A stretch of 64,000 nucleotides of DNA from Microbotryum silenes-acaulis (GCA_003665825.1 QPFY01000008.1:186001-250000); one strand, 5' to 3'. Shown: positions 11,757 to 23,319, numbered from the stretch's first letter. The notes: a model not told the origin generated them from the sequence alone. Made by a program: numbers and translations.

Positions 11757-12894
11757 TGTGAGCTAGTGGGGTTTGGGCTTGGGTGAGCGGAGCTGAGATG
11801 GAGGACAGAGACGCGAGCGGCACCTCACCACGGAGGCTCATTCCGCTCGGACCGCTTCAGGAATAGGCTCGCAACAGCGGCTACGCCCTTTGCTGCAACT
11901 CTCATCTCGACACATGCACGCAGCTAAGCCGAGAGCTGCCTCCAAAGGTGGCGGAAAACCTATCGTAGTCCTGAATACTGCATACCACAATGCCTTGTCT
12001 TTATTCGCCAATCGTGTAATCGCTGGCAGCTTTCGCAAAAGAATTTCTCCCGACAAGCTTATAAGTCTAACCGAGGGACCATCACCAGCAGCTGACCATT
12101 CAAGCCGAAAAGCATCGAACATCACGTCCCTTAGACCGAACAAGCTTCGTCCAACCTCCGTCACTCAGGATGGCCGGCTAACTTTGCTGATCGTCCATTC
12201 GTGGATATAAAAGTCGAGACCGACGAATCGACCGAGTTACTAGGCGACTGGTGAAGATTTTCGACGATCCCGGACCTCGAGAACTTTGGATGAGTTGATG
12301 CAAAATTGATCGCCGTAGAAGAATCATTGGTCGAGGAAGGAAAATCAGGAAGGGACTTTGTACCACTGTGAGCGAGATGCATCGTCCTCCTTCAGGGAGC
12401 TCATGAGTCATGCCCGATGACGAACACCCAAGTCAATTCCCCAGTCCGCCGCTTCAAGGACGTTCATTCGACATCTCTTTATGAGTGGAACATCGTCTCA
12501 GAACTACCGAAATGACACCATTCCGAAATTTCGTGCAGGTATCCCATCGATCGGAACATGCCTCCTGTCCACGAGAGACTGCGATCGAGATCGCTTCCCG
12601 ATTGCGCCGATCATTGCATTATTCACGAGCCTCGGCTATACAGCTCGCCGCCGCGCACCAAATATGGGTGGGTCCAAGCGCCGAGGCCAACAGCCTCAAG
12701 TCGAGGCCTCTTCTTGCGCTTCCCTTTACCGCTTTCATCCCGCCCTTTTTTCCTCGCACTACTATCTCATCTCGGAATCTTACAACCTTGACCCCCAAAT
12801 CATGGCGACCACGACCTCGAGGACGAAGAAGAGGAGTCGTGCGCGATGGACGCCGAATCGCCGGACAGCGTCGGGGTAGAGCGCCGCGGCTTCG
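11757..12894. other. Divergent intergenic region
   Basis: This is the upstream region of NDUFS4 (-) and the Ser-rich protein gene (+). Short open frames occur on both strands, but none has recognisable content or good splice continuity. A long pyrimidine tract at about 12715-12780 looks like a plus-strand leader or promoter. Confidence 0.4.
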
Positions 12895-13993
12895 ATGCCG
12901 ACTTCACGTGCTCGACCGAGAGCAGCCGACGCCAACGCCGACGACACGGTGTTGGTAGCCAATGTATTGGCCTCAACGAGTAGCTCTTCGGACGTATCGA
13001 CGGGTGAGCTAGACTTGTACCGTATCCGGTTCTCACGCACTTGCCCTGCTGACCCGGATCACGTCTCGCTTTGTTACGTGAACAGGCCGGACCGTCCGAG
13101 TCGCGTCGACCGTGAACGCGAATGCCGCACGACCCCCTCGCGAATCTGCGTGCCTCACCAGGGGCTTCTCCCCACCACTGCCGATGGCCGGTGCACGACC
13201 CTCAAACTTGAGCCCCTTCGAACCAAGACAAGCTCGCACCAGCTCGCCTCAATTCGGTCCCTTCTACGTCGGGTGGCAAGATGGGCAAGGGGAGCTCTCC
13301 CTTTCCAACAGTTGGTGTTGTTCGGCAGTCAAGTTGGCGCACGCGAGAATCACCGCCAGTCGTCAAGGAGGTCAGTTCTTTCCTCGATTCTCGCGGTCAA
13401 ACGTGATCCAGACGGCCCGAGCCTCGCCTTAACTCAAGGAATCTACGTCATTTGATGACATCACAGTTGCCTCAAAGGCGTCCTTTCATCGCTATTCGTC
13501 CTCGTCGACCTCATCTACCCTTTCCGACCGAGACGAGCCCTTTTCCTCGCGCTCGGATTCCCCCTTCTCCTCTTCAACGTCCCTGTCGAGCTCCTGCACC
13601 TGCTCCGAGGACGCATGCGTCTGTTCCTCCGATGACTACTACTCTTCCATACCTGGATTCTCAAGAACATCTCGGATAGCATCGTCGTCCACCTCGTCGA
13701 CATCGGTCGAGAACTCGACCTCGCAATCACTCATCGTCGTCCCTCTCACACCTTCGATGCCGCTGCTCGAACGGACGGAAAGGATACGGGATGGGCATAT
13801 GCTGCCTTCCCATGTATTGCTCCCTTCGGCAGGAACATTTAAGCTGGCTTCAGATTCCCAGGACGAGAATGAACCGAGATTGGTCAAGGTCGAGATCGAG
13901 GAGGCTTCGCAAAGTCTGCTCGAGAGTGGTGCGAGTGGGGAACCGATCGCCCCGACCATGAGTCATTGGCTGAATGAGGATGCTTGGGAATGA
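12895..13993 (+). CDS. Hypothetical Ser-rich protein
   Basis: The three-exon model is 12895-13003, 13086-13370 and 13467-13993 (921 nt, 306 aa). Donors are GTGAGC and GTCAGT, and acceptors are GAACAG and TCACAG; the phases close. An in-frame TAG lies just upstream of ATG 12895. The N-terminus is Ala/Arg-rich and is followed by ANVLASTSSSSDVSTG. The last exon is strongly Ser-rich (HRYSSSSTSSTLSDRDE, SSSTSLSSSCTCSEDACVCS) and ends with a less biased acidic tail (LVKVEIEEASQSLLESG...NEDAWE). I recognise no family. Low-complexity content suggests a regulatory or disordered protein. An upstream first exon cannot be excluded. Confidence 0.5.
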
Positions 13994-14332
13994 GGACTGG
14001 TTTTCGGCTATTTATTCGGTTCGCTAAGTACATGAATGTGAATTTAGAAGAAATTTTGCGCTTCCCAGGCAGGTGACGTAGCGAGCGATGAGGTTAAGAG
14101 ATTAACCGTGAAGGAGGGGTGGCGGAACTGTTTCGAATCTGCAAGCAGGAATACAGATATTCTAGGTGTATGCGGTTGGGAGATAATGAAGAGGCACATG
14201 TTTCATGAAATTGCCACTCTGCTTCGAGCTGCGGCCGGCGCTTCCGACGAAGACGCGAATAGAGATGGAGAGTCGGGAGACGGAGGAGGCGGGAGCCTGT
14301 GAGGTCGAGACCCCGGGGTTCCGGGCGCCTGG
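13994..14332. other. Intergenic, left flank of the copia element
   Basis: No gene seen. The last five bases (14328-14332, CCTGG) are the left copy of the copia target-site duplication. Confidence 0.5.
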
Positions 14333-14617
14333 TTTTGGGAACCTGAAGCCGAGGCACGAGATACGTAAGTACGAGAGCCGAAGATGATAGTAAAGATAGT
14401 TTGAGGTATTGCAGAGTAACTAACCTGAAGCCGAGGCACGAGATACGTAAGTACGAGAGCCGAAGATGATAGTAAAGATAGTTGGAGAAAGAAGAGAGGC
14501 GCTAAGGGAGCGCGCGCGAGGCAGGCACGAGCCGCGCGAGGCAACTAATATCAACAACTAGTAACTATTTATAATCAGGAAGACAAGTGGGATGAAACAG
14601 CAATATACACTCTGACA
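14333..14617 (-). repeat. 3' LTR of the copia element
   Basis: 285 bp. It differs from the other LTR. A block of about 60 bp starting AACCTGAAGCC is present twice (from 14339 and from 14423), separated by about 20 unrelated bases. An AT-rich middle segment of roughly 65 bp found in the right LTR (about 18781-18846) is missing. The unit GAGGCAGGCACGAGCCGCGC occurs once here and twice in the right LTR. Confidence 0.9.
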
Positions 14618-14630
14618 CCCCCCCGTGCTG

Positions 14631-17600
14631 TCATACCACTGCACCTCGTAAACCCAAATTCGCCCGATGGAAGATGAACGGCTTGGGACCCAAGGCTTTG
14701 GTGAAGATATCGGCGAACATGTCACCGGTGGCGATGTAGCGGACCTCGATCTCCTTCTCAGCAACCCTCTCGCGGACGTAGTGTTCCGAGATGCGAACGT
14801 GACGAGACCCCTGATGGTTGGTCGGGTGCTGCGCAAGAGCCAGCGAACCTTGGTTGTCACCGTAGAGCACGACTGGGCCAGAGACCGGAGCGCCAAGTTC
14901 AGCCAGGAGTTCGCTCAGGTGGATGGCATCACCGCTTGTGTACGAAAGAGAGAGGTACTCCGCGTCGGTAGTAGACTTGGCGACCCTGTGCTCGCGTTTG
15001 GAGCACCAAGCGATCGCGGCTCCAGACAAGATGAACGCGTAGCCCATGGTCGATCGCGAGGTCGTTAGACAGGCTCCCCAGTTCGCGTCCGAGTAGCCAT
15101 GGAGTGGTTGGCTGGTCTTGCGATAGGTGAGCCCCAAGTCCAGCGTGCCTTTGATGTAGCGGAGGACCTGCTTGATGGCTGTCCAATGCTCCGGGCCGGG
15201 CTGCTGCGAGAAGCGAGCGAGGTAGCTGACCACGAAGGCAAGGTCCGGACGAGTTCCTACGGCGGCGTACATCAACGAACCGATGGCCTGCAAGTAGCGC
15301 GTACGATCCTGAGGAGTGGCCGACAAGTCCTCGAAGTCAAGGACGACACCTGGCTGCATTGGAATACTCGCCGGCTTGGCATCGGTGAACTGGAACCTGG
15401 CCAGGATGTCCCGAAGGTAGCGCTCTTGCGAGAGCGTGATAGATCCGTCTTGTCCACGCTTGACTTGGATGCCTAGGATGTATTCGGCAGGTCCGAGACG
15501 TTTGATGCCATACGCGAGTTCCAACGCGTCGAGCACCCGGTCGATCTCGGCGGTAGAGGGGCCAACCAAAAGCAAGTCGTCGACGTACAAGGCAATGTAA
15601 TGAGAGTGCCCGTCGTGTTCGCGGCGGTAGATGCAGATGTCGGACCGGGTGGGCACGTATCCGAGGGACCGCAGAGTCGAGTCAATCTCAGCGTTCCAGA
15701 TGGTGCCGGCCTGGCGAAGGCCGTAGATGGATTTGGACAGCTTGAGGATCTTGCCGGGCAGGTCAATGCCCTGAGGGACGCGCATGTACAGAGGCTTGTC
15801 AAGTTTGCCGTGGAGGTACGCTTTGTTGACGTCGACCTGATGGACGTGATAGCCGTTGGCCGCGGCGAGTGCGATGAGGGCTCTAATGGACGTGAATTTG
15901 ACGACTGGGGCGTAGTTCTTCTCGAAGTCAAGGCCAAGACGTTGGGCACATCCGTGAGTGACGAGACGCGCCTTGTAATCGGTGATGTCGCCATGCTGGT
16001 TGCGTTTAGTCCGGAACACCCAGCCCGATCGCAGGAGGATCTCACCCGCGGGGAGCTCACCGGATTCGATGATTTCGAAGACCTCGTAATCGTTAAGAAG
16101 CGAATCGAATTCATCCTGTGCCGGTGCGCCCCAAATGTCCTCTTGTCCCGATCGGATGACGTCGCCCCAATTGGCCGGATCGCGAACAACTGTCAAGTCG
16201 TGATCTGCGAAGCCGGCTTTGGTGGATGCGAAGGCGAGGAGCAGGCTCTTGAAGGAGGCGGTGGGTCCGTCGGGGTCGTCGACGAGCTGTTCCCGCGTGA
16301 TCATGGTGGGAACGAGCTGGCGGCGTGTCCGGGGGCCAACTATGATGTTTCGAGTGTCGACTTCACCGTACTTCCCCGGATCGGGACCAACCTTGGCGAC
16401 GTCGCCGTACTCCCAAGTTGGCTTGACTTTGGCGAGTGGAGCTGGATCCGGAGGTGGCTGCGGCAAGTTCACGGCTGGCTCCGTCGTAGCGCTCGTGGTC
16501 GACGAGGTGTCGTCTTTGTCGGCCGAGTTGGTCGAAACCGGCGACGCGGGTGTTTCGTCAGGCGTTGGGGAAGGTGGCCGCGGGGGAGGGTCGACAAGCG
16601 TTGGAGCCGACGACGGTGCTGGAGCTTCGACAGGTGGCGGCTGGGGGCAGTAACCCGGGATGCGTGGCTGCGTCACGCGGGTTGGTGCGGTCGTGAAGGG
16701 GAACTCGGTTTCAACGAACGTCACATTTCGGCTCAGACTCACACGCATCGAGGAGGGGTCAAGAAGACGCCAGGCTTTCGCGTGTCGATCGTAACCCACG
16801 AAGACCAGAGCGATCCCTTTTGGGTCAAGTTTGTCCCGTCGGTGAGCCGGCACGGTGGCCCAGGCGCGACAACCGAATGCCCGAAGACCCTCCACGCCTG
16901 GTGTGGCGCCCGACCAACGACTGTTTGGGATGCCTCCACCGAGAGCCGCGTGAGGCGATAGGTTCTTGACGTGGATGTAACACATGGCAGCCTCGTCCCA
17001 GCATGATCGTGGGAGTCCCGAGTGAGACAGAAGAGCCAGGGTGCCCTCCACGATCGACCGGTTGACTCGCTCGGCTCGACCGTTTTGCTCGGGCGTGTAC
17101 GGTGTGGTCAATTCGCGACGAATTCCACGAGCTACGCAATAGCCGTTGAAGGCGGTAGAGACATACTCGCCCCCGTTGTCCGAGCGAAGCGTTTTGACCT
17201 TGCGACCCGTGGCGTTTTCGATCTCCAGAAGCCAATCCTTGAATGTCGGAAGGACCTCGCTTTTGTGCCCGATGGGGTAAACCCAAGTCTTCCTCGAGAA
17301 GTCGTCGATGAACGTGACGAGGTACCGCTTATGGCCGAAGGACTCCTCGGGGAAAGATAAGACATCCGAGTGCACCAATGCAAGCGGTTCCGCGGCATGC
17401 GACGACGAAGAGGGGAAAGGCAAACGATGCGCTTTGGAGGCAAGGCACGCGTTGCAGGTGAAGTCTTCACACTCGAAGTCACTATAGGGCCAATCCAAAC
17501 CCTCCACCTGGCCAGAGGCCGCCAGTTTTTTAAGTGTCTGGACAGAGGCGTGGCCGTAGCGCCGGTGAAGGGTAAGTAGAGGTAGCCTATTGGACTTGGT

Positions 17601-18623
17601 GGCGACGAGCGTGTGTAGCGCACCTTTGCTGGCAGCTTGGACCGAAGCGTTGAGTTTGTAAACGCTGGACGCGATGGCTGATGCTGTGGCGATGCACCCT
17701 TGCGGCGTGCGGAGCTCGACTTCTCCGTGTTCGAAGGTGATGCGAACGCCTTTGCGGTCGAAGGCCCGGACCGAGATGAGGTTGGCAGGGCTCTCGGGGG
17801 CGTAGATCACGTCGTTGAGGGTGAACTTGGTACCATTATCGGAGACGAGCTTGACCGAGCCGATTCCCGAGGCCTTCACCGTTCCCCCTAGACCTTGCAG
17901 GACTTGCGGGGTAGGCGAAAGGGGGCCGTCAAAGAAGGACGCATCGTTGACGACGTGGCACGCCGACGCCGAGTCTAGCAGAAGGATTTCCGCCGGTGGC
18001 CCGATGTTGGTAAACGTAGCAGAAGAAAAGACGGACAGGTGTTGATCCTTGGATGCTTCCTCGGTGGCCACGAACGTGGACGCAGGCGATGATGAGCCTT
18101 GGAGTTCCTTCATGGCGTTCTTGAGCTCGAGGTACTTGGCTCGCTTGCGCGATTCCGGACACTTGTCGAGCCAGTGCTTGCCTTGACCACAAGCTGGGCA
18201 GTTGCTTGGGGCAGGACCAGAACGATCCCATTTTGAGCGTTTGGTCGGTACGACCGCCTTCGCAACGAGGACCGTCGCTCGATTCGTCCGAGCGTTGAAT
18301 CCAGCCCAAGAGGGCGGGCATGGCGGCATCGTGAGGACCCAGTCAACGTAATTGTCCTCCGTAAGCTTCGAGTCGTGTGGGAAGACCGGGGGGTTGACTG
18401 GGGGGAGTAGCTGACGCATGGAGAGTGCGTCGTCGTCCTGTGCGGGTGCGGGGCGCTGGTTCCTAATCAGCTCGTCGAATTGCTCTTTGGTGAGCGTGAC
18501 GGAGGTAGCGGAGGCGACGTCGATGGTGTGGATCGACGTTGATGACGGTGGTAGAGGAGGCGTAGATGCCATGTCACCGTGATCGTCGGGGTCGCCCGCC
18601 GCTGGTAGGTTCGGTGGGCTCAT
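14631..18623 (-). CDS. Copia Gag-Pol polyprotein, pol intact and gag shortened
   Basis: A single frame of 1,330 aa without stops, counted from the ATG in the primer site. Domains in order: a short Gag remnant (1-160) with zinc knuckle C142-x2-C-x4-H-x4-C155; aspartic protease LLDSASACH (D217); GAG-pre-integrase with LHRRYGHAS and [11 protein letters not shown] (about 350-400); integrase core D420, D482, E518 (D,D35E); a Pro/Ser-rich linker (650-730); reverse transcriptase (about 850-1100) with YVDD at 1013-1016; RNase H with D1179, E1222 and D1256 (about 1170-1290). Copia Gag normally has about 200 residues between the DNYVDW-type motif (about 90-95) and the zinc knuckle; here only about 45 remain. 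All enzymatic residues I can check are present, so pol could be functional while particle formation probably is not. Confidence 0.92.
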   Translation of the reverse strand: MSPPNLPAAGDPDDHGDMASTPPLPPSSTSIHTIDVASATSVTLTKEQFDELIRNQRPAPAQDDDALSMRQLLPPVNPPVFPHDSKLTEDNYVDWVLTMPPCPPSWAGFNARTNRATVLVAKAVVPTKRSKWDRSGPAPSNCPACGQGKHWLDKCPESRKRAKYLELKNAMKELQGSSSPASTFVATEEASKDQHLSVFSSATFTNIGPPAEILLLDSASACHVVNDASFFDGPLSPTPQVLQGLGGTVKASGIGSVKLVSDNGTKFTLNDVIYAPESPANLISVRAFDRKGVRITFEHGEVELRTPQGCIATASAIASSVYKLNASVQAASKGALHTLVATKSNRLPLLTLHRRYGHASVQTLKKLAASGQVEGLDWPYSDFECEDFTCNACLASKAHRLPFPSSSSHAAEPLALVHSDVLSFPEESFGHKRYLVTFIDDFSRKTWVYPIGHKSEVLPTFKDWLLEIENATGRKVKTLRSDNGGEYVSTAFNGYCVARGIRRELTTPYTPEQNGRAERVNRSIVEGTLALLSHSGLPRSCWDEAAMCYIHVKNLSPHAALGGGIPNSRWSGATPGVEGLRAFGCRAWATVPAHRRDKLDPKGIALVFVGYDRHAKAWRLLDPSSMRVSLSRNVTFVETEFPFTTAPTRVTQPRIPGYCPQPPPVEAPAPSSAPTLVDPPPRPPSPTPDETPASPVSTNSADKDDTSSTTSATTEPAVNLPQPPPDPAPLAKVKPTWEYGDVAKVGPDPGKYGEVDTRNIIVGPRTRRQLVPTMITREQLVDDPDGPTASFKSLLLAFASTKAGFADHDLTVVRDPANWGDVIRSGQEDIWGAPAQDEFDSLLNDYEVFEIIESGELPAGEILLRSGWVFRTKRNQHGDITDYKARLVTHGCAQRLGLDFEKNYAPVVKFTSIRALIALAAANGYHVHQVDVNKAYLHGKLDKPLYMRVPQGIDLPGKILKLSKSIYGLRQAGTIWNAEIDSTLRSLGYVPTRSDICIYRREHDGHSHYIALYVDDLLLVGPSTAEIDRVLDALELAYGIKRLGPAEYILGIQVKRGQDGSITLSQERYLRDILARFQFTDAKPASIPMQPGVVLDFEDLSATPQDRTRYLQAIGSLMYAAVGTRPDLAFVVSYLARFSQQPGPEHWTAIKQVLRYIKGTLDLGLTYRKTSQPLHGYSDANWGACLTTSRSTMGYAFILSGAAIAWCSKREHRVAKSTTDAEYLSLSYTSGDAIHLSELLAELGAPVSGPVVLYGDNQGSLALAQHPTNHQGSRHVRISEHYVRERVAEKEIEVRYIATGDMFADIFTKALGPKPFIFHRANLGLRGAVV

Positions 18624-18627
18624 AACC
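18616..18627 (-). other. Primer-binding site, half-tRNA type (initiator tRNA-Met)
   Basis: Directly inside the 5' LTR the minus strand reads GGTTATGAGCCC. This is complementary to the anticodon stem-loop of initiator tRNA-Met (GGGCUCAUAACC), not to a tRNA 3' end. Drosophila copia is known to prime from such an internally cleaved tRNA-iMet. The ATG inside the site (18623-18621) is in frame with Gag-Pol. Confidence 0.75.
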
Positions 18628-18916
18628 TTTTGGGAACCTGAAGCCGAGGCACGAGATACGTAAGTACGAGAGCCGAAGATGATAGTAAAGATAGTTCGAG
18701 AAAGAAGAGAGGCGCTAAGGGAGCGCGCGCGAGGCAGGCACGAGCCGCGCGAGGCAGGCACGAGCCGCGCGAGGCAACTATTAAAACACCAATTACACAG
18801 GAGCATTTGAATCTTTGTCAAAAAATTGTAGAAAACTCTTTTTCTAATATCAACAACTAGTAACTATTTATAATCAGGAAGACAAGTGGGATGAAACAGC
18901 AATATACACTCTGACA
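18628..18916 (-). repeat. 5' LTR of the copia element
   Basis: 289 bp. It carries two tandem copies of a 20-bp GC-rich unit (GAGGCAGGCACGAGCCGCGC, about 18730-18770) and an AT-rich segment absent from the left LTR. Element transcription would start here and run leftwards. The outer end lies 171 bp upstream of the first SEC14-like start codon, in divergent orientation. Confidence 0.9.
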
Positions 18917-19087
18917 CCTGGCAGATCCCGGAGCTCGGCCATAGCTCGCCGGAGTGATCGGCGACCGCTTCGATCGTTCATTGCCATCTCACCCCTTTCC
19001 CCATCTGGTCGGCTAGTGGTTTCACTCGCACTTCTGCCTTGCGCTTTTGACCCATCCGTTCGTCGACTTCGAAGACCATCACCCAAT

Positions 19088-21003
19088 ATGACTGCCATCT
19101 CTCCCGTTATCAATGTAAGCCCCACTGCGCCTACTACTACACGAACCCCCATAACGGCAGCTAAACATCCGCGCCTTGCTGATCGCGCAACTTGTGCGCA
19201 CGGTTCGTGCCGTCTCGTACACACAGCTCTCCGGTCGGATAGGCCACCTCACCGAAGCGCAGACGACGGCCTTTGATGAATTCAAGCAACGTCTACAAGA
19301 TGGGGGCTACTATACTCCGGCTGAAGACGGGAAGGATGCATCGCATGCTGAGGCGACGATCGTGTGAGTCGTCCTTCGGTGACCCGGTTATGGCTCGGCG
19401 CGAGTTGGGTGACGTGCCAAAGGGAGCCCTTTGCGAATTCCCCAAGGGGTGAAGCTGGAGGGGCTATACGATCCTAGTCCGAGTTCGACGAACCCGAGAG
19501 CTTGGTTTGAAGGGATCGAAGCATCGCGGCCACCAAACCTTCCCCTTGAATACCCGAGAAGCTGACCCCGTACCACTTCCAACCGGTCTCCAACTCTGGC
19601 ACCTTGCCTTCCACCGCCATCTTACAGCCGCTTCCTCCGAGCGCGCAAGTTCCAAGTCGAAGGAGCCTATGAGCAATTCTTTGCATCCGAGAAATGGCGC
19701 AAAAGCGAAAAGGTCGACGACTTGTACAGAAACTTCAACGTCGACGAGTTCAGGACCGGCCAGCTCGTCTATTCGCAGTGGACCGGTATGTCCGAAATTT
19801 TTGGCGCCGAGTCAAAAATGTAGCATCTTTGAAGTCTTTATATCTGACCAATTGTACTTTCGAGCTCTACAGGCCGAAGAACAATTGCGGGTCAACCCCT
19901 GCTGCTGTACAGGCTCAGTGAGCTGTCGAAAGAGCGCATCAACGAGTACTCCAAAAAAGCCGATCGTGCCGCGCCGAGATTGATCGCTTTGTCCGAGGTA
20001 CGTCTCTTTCCACATTCACCACACCTGGTCTTCAGCACTGACTGTGTTTGCGAGTTTACTGATTCCTATGATGCGTAAACAGACTTTAACCGAGTTCGTG
20101 GTACCGTTCTGCAATGCGCTCCCCCGAGAACATCTCGAAGTCCCTGTCGATTCTGTCACATCGAGTTAGTCAAGCCTTTTGCTGCTCAACAACCACTTCC
20201 GTTCTTCTTTGTTCCAGTCTTGCTCACCCAGCCTCAAACCTTCCTCCTACGTATCCCGCCCTACAGTCATCGACATCTCGAACGTCTCACTTTCAAAATT
20301 CTGGTCCTTGCGCACCCACATACAAATGGCTACCAAGATGCAGACGGCCAACTACCCCGAGATGCTCGGCCACATGTACCTCGTCGGCGCACCGGGGTTC
20401 TTTGCCACCGTTTGGGGTTGGATCCAGAAAGGGTTCGATCAGGGAACCGTGGAGAAGGTGAGGCAACTCACTCTGGTGAACGCTGCATTTGCGCTCGTAG
20501 ACTGCCTGCTCAATGAGTCCATCCTTCCTTCCAACATCCGACTTTGACAGATGCACATCCTCACCGAAGCTGAGGTCTTCCCCACTTTATCACGTTACAT
20601 CCTCCCCGAGAACATCCCCAAACGTTATGGCGGTACTTTGGATTTCGAATACGACGATAGGCCTAATCTCGACGCCGAGGCGATAGCTCTCCTGGAACTT
20701 AAGGATGGGGAGAAACTGCCGAGGGCTCCGTTGAGGTACAGGGAGAAGGAGGGGTTGACCATCTTGGGCACGGGCAGGCCGGCGGGTGAAGGTGAGGGAA
20801 TGAACGGTCGAGGAGCTGGGAAGGGGGCCAAGTATGTGGAAGAGGAGGAGAAGAAGGACGAGGAGAAGGGCGCTGAAGAGAAGTTGGAGGCGAATGACGT
20901 GAAGGAGAATAGATCCGCCCCTCCAGCACTTGAGGTGGCGAAGGAGGTGCCAGGGGCTCCCATCAAGGACTTGGCTGCGACGCTGGAGGGCACGACGTTG
21001 TGA
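19088..21003 (+). CDS. SEC14-like lipid-transfer protein, copy A
   Basis: Seven exons: 19088-19114, 19227-19363, 19628-19785, 19873-19997, 20083-20164, 20267-20457 and 20551-21003 (1,173 nt, 390 aa). The N-terminal CRAL-TRIO helices are seen in RFLRARKFQVEGAYEQF. The lipid-binding lobe follows: SIIDISNVSLSKFWSL, YPEMLGHMYLVGAPGFF, VWGWIQKGF and LPENIPKRYGG. The family exchanges phosphatidylinositol and other lipids between membranes. The C-terminal 90 residues are a charged, Lys/Glu-rich linker ending EVPGAPIKDLAATLEGTTL. Copy B directly downstream has the same intron positions and phases. A copia LTR ends 171 bp upstream of the ATG. Confidence 0.9.
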
Positions 21004-21365
21004 GGCGGAGACTGGAATGTTCACGTAGATATTTTGACTAGAATAAAACTCAGAATGCGCCGTAATCTGCCCCTGTATACTTTTCGCTTGTCGCTGCCTC
21101 TTCGGAACACCTTCAAGAATCCTCCATGGGAGATCTCTTTCTCCCGGTTCGATGCCACGAAACATTTTGTGCTGAACAGCAGCTGGCTTTCTCTACAATC
21201 GGCATAGTTGTTCCACAATCTATGCCTGGTTAGACACGATCCCTACGCCGCTAACATACGCCGCTTATTTTCGGCCGTGCCGGTGCAACTCCGAGTCGGT
21301 CGATCGTTCATCTTGCTTGCCCATCCCTTCACGTCGACGAAGTCAACCGGTCATCGCCTTCCGCC
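21004..21365. other. Spacer between the tandem SEC14-like genes
   Basis: This is the 3' end of copy A and promoter of copy B, 362 bp. No additional gene is seen. Confidence 0.5.
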
Positions 21366-23203
21366 ATGGCTTCATTTCCTCCCGTGTTCAATGTAAGTTA
21401 AACTTGACCACAACCCAAAGACCATCCGTTCGTCACTCACTGCCCCACCGGTCGCATACACCACAGTTGTCAGGTCGCTTAGGTCATCTCAACGAAGCTC
21501 AATCAACAGCGTTCGATCAGTTCAAGCAACGGCTCGAGGAGGCAGGCTACTACACACCAGCTGGAGAGGATGAAGAGAAGGAGGCCTCTCATTCGGATGC
21601 GACACTTGTGTGAGTCTGAAAGGTCTATGGGAGGAGAGACGGCGTAAGGTCTCGTTTCGGACTCCGAGGGAGGCATGCCGAGGAGGGATCGGAGGTGGAT
21701 GGTGTTCTTGTCAAGCTACAAGTTTGGGCTCACGGACGATCTCAACGGACCAACAAGAACATTACGAACCTTCGCACGACCGATGAACTGTCCCCCGGAT
21801 CATCGGCTTCATTCGTCGCCTGAACTGACCCAACACGTGCCTCACTCAGCCGCTTCCTCCGCGCTCGCAAATTCCAAGTCGACGGGGCCTACGACCAATT
21901 CGTCGCTTCCGAAAATTGGCGCAAGAACGACAAGGTCAATGAGTTGTACGAGAATTTTGACGTGGACGAATTCGTGGCGAGCCAACTTGTATATACGCGA
22001 TGGACTGGTGAGTGAACGAATCCCGATTAAAAGCACAATTGAACAAGGGTGAAAGCTGATACTTGGATCTTCGAATCCCCGGAACAAAATCATCCCCCCT
22101 ACGATTTAGGCAGGAGAACAATATCAGGCCAGCCGTTGTCGGTGTACAACCTGAGCGATCTGACCAAGGAGCGAATCAACGAGTATTCGAAAAAGGCCGA
22201 CCGATTAGCACCAAGAATGACCGCTTTGTCCGAGGTACGTTTCTTTTCCGCATTCTGGATCATATTCGAGAAGGATGCGACCTTCATGTGACGCGTCCGC
22301 TAGGCACTCTGGCTCGCACTGATCATTTGGCCACTCGATCGAGCAGATCTTGACCGAGTTTGTCGTGCCTCTCTGTGAGGCCCTCCCACGGGGCCACCTC
22401 GAGATCCCCATCGACGCAACAACAACAAGTCAGTGCTCCACACACTCCACCTTTCCCCGTATGAGACCGAACTTGAGAATTTATCTACTCCCATCCCACA
22501 AGTTGTCGACATTTCCAACGTCTCCCTCGCCAAATTCTGGTCACTGCGCAACCACATGATCCGCGCCTCGGGTCTACAAACGGCGAATTACCCCGAGATG
22601 CTTGGGCAGACTTACATCGTCGGGGCACCAGGATTTTTTTCGACTGTTTGGGGTTGGATCCAGAAAGGGTTCGATCAAGGGACGGTGGAGAAGGTCCGTT
22701 ATTCGTGTGGTGGTTGTCAATCTACATTCGCCGCGTTGACCCCCGTTACGTCCCCAACGCAGATGCACATCCTTTCCGAATCCGAAGTTTTCCCCACTTT
22801 ATCACGCTACATACTCCCCGAGAACATCCCCAAACGCTACGGTGGTACCCTCGAATTCGAATACAACAACCGACCTAACCTCGATGCCGAGGCGTTGGCT
22901 TTGCTGGGTCTGAATAAGAGTGAGGATTTCCCCAGGGGTCCGTTGAGGTTTAGTGCGAAGGAAGGGTTGACTTTGCTTGGATCGGGGAGGAGGGAGGGGG
23001 AGGGGGAGGGTATGCAGGGAAGAGGGAAGGGCAAGGGAGTTCATTTCAAGAAGGATCCGAAAGGGGAGGAAGGAGGGGCGGTGAAAACGAACGGGGCGGC
23101 GCAGCCGAATGGGTCTGCTCCGGCTGCGCTTGAAGCGGCGAAGGAAGTGCCTGGAGCTCCTATCAAGGACTTGGCTGCCGCATTGGAGGGCACAACGTTG
23201 TAG
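21366..23203 (+). CDS. SEC14-like lipid-transfer protein, copy B
   Basis: Seven exons: 21366-21392, 21467-21609, 21850-22007, 22110-22234, 22347-22428, 22503-22693 and 22763-23203 (1,167 nt, 388 aa). Exons 1, 3, 4, 5 and 6 have exactly the lengths of copy A (27, 158, 125, 82 and 191 nt) and the same phases. CRAL-TRIO blocks are RFLRARKFQVDGAYDQF, SGQPLSVYNLSDL, VDISNVSLAKFWSL, YPEMLGQTYIVGAPGFF and ILPENIPKRYGG. The tail linker diverges but ends in the same EVPGAPIKDLAAALEGTTL. Both copies look intact, so they may have split substrate or expression. The acceptor before exon 6 is the weaker CACAAG. Confidence 0.9.
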
Positions 23204-23319
23204 AGCGGGTAGTGTATAGATTCCCACTTTTTGGGCCTTGGAACTGGAGTCAGATGGAATGAATATTATAGGCTGTGGCATCGCTGTCGATTCGTCCGTA
23301 TATAGAAATCAGATTAATT

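Larger units (their letters stand above)
14333..18916 (-). mobile_element. Ty1/copia LTR retrotransposon
   Basis: The element is bounded by LTRs at 14333-14617 and 18628-18916 and flanked by the 5-bp direct repeat CCTGG (14328-14332 and 18917-18921). Read on the minus strand, each LTR begins TGTCAGAG and ends TTCCCAAAA. A primer-binding site abuts the right LTR and a G7 polypurine tract (14618-14624) abuts the left LTR. One open frame with protease, integrase, RT and RNase H in copia order lies between. The intact TSD shows a single insertion without later LTR-LTR recombination. Unequal LTRs and a short gag are described separately. Confidence 0.95.

Noticed and set aside
11838..12164. 108-codon minus-strand frame upstream of NDUFS4
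   Set aside because: It has no motif and no splice continuity, and it lies in the promoter region.
15600..16961. 453-codon plus-strand open frame across the copia element
   Set aside because: It lies opposite the reverse transcriptase and integrase codons and contains no family motif; it is a shadow of the minus-strand polyprotein.
18624..18821. N-terminal extension of copia Gag-Pol into the LTR
   Set aside because: The frame is open, but it would be translated from LTR sequence including the repeat units. The ATG in the primer site is the first start after the LTR and gives the expected Gag-like beginning.
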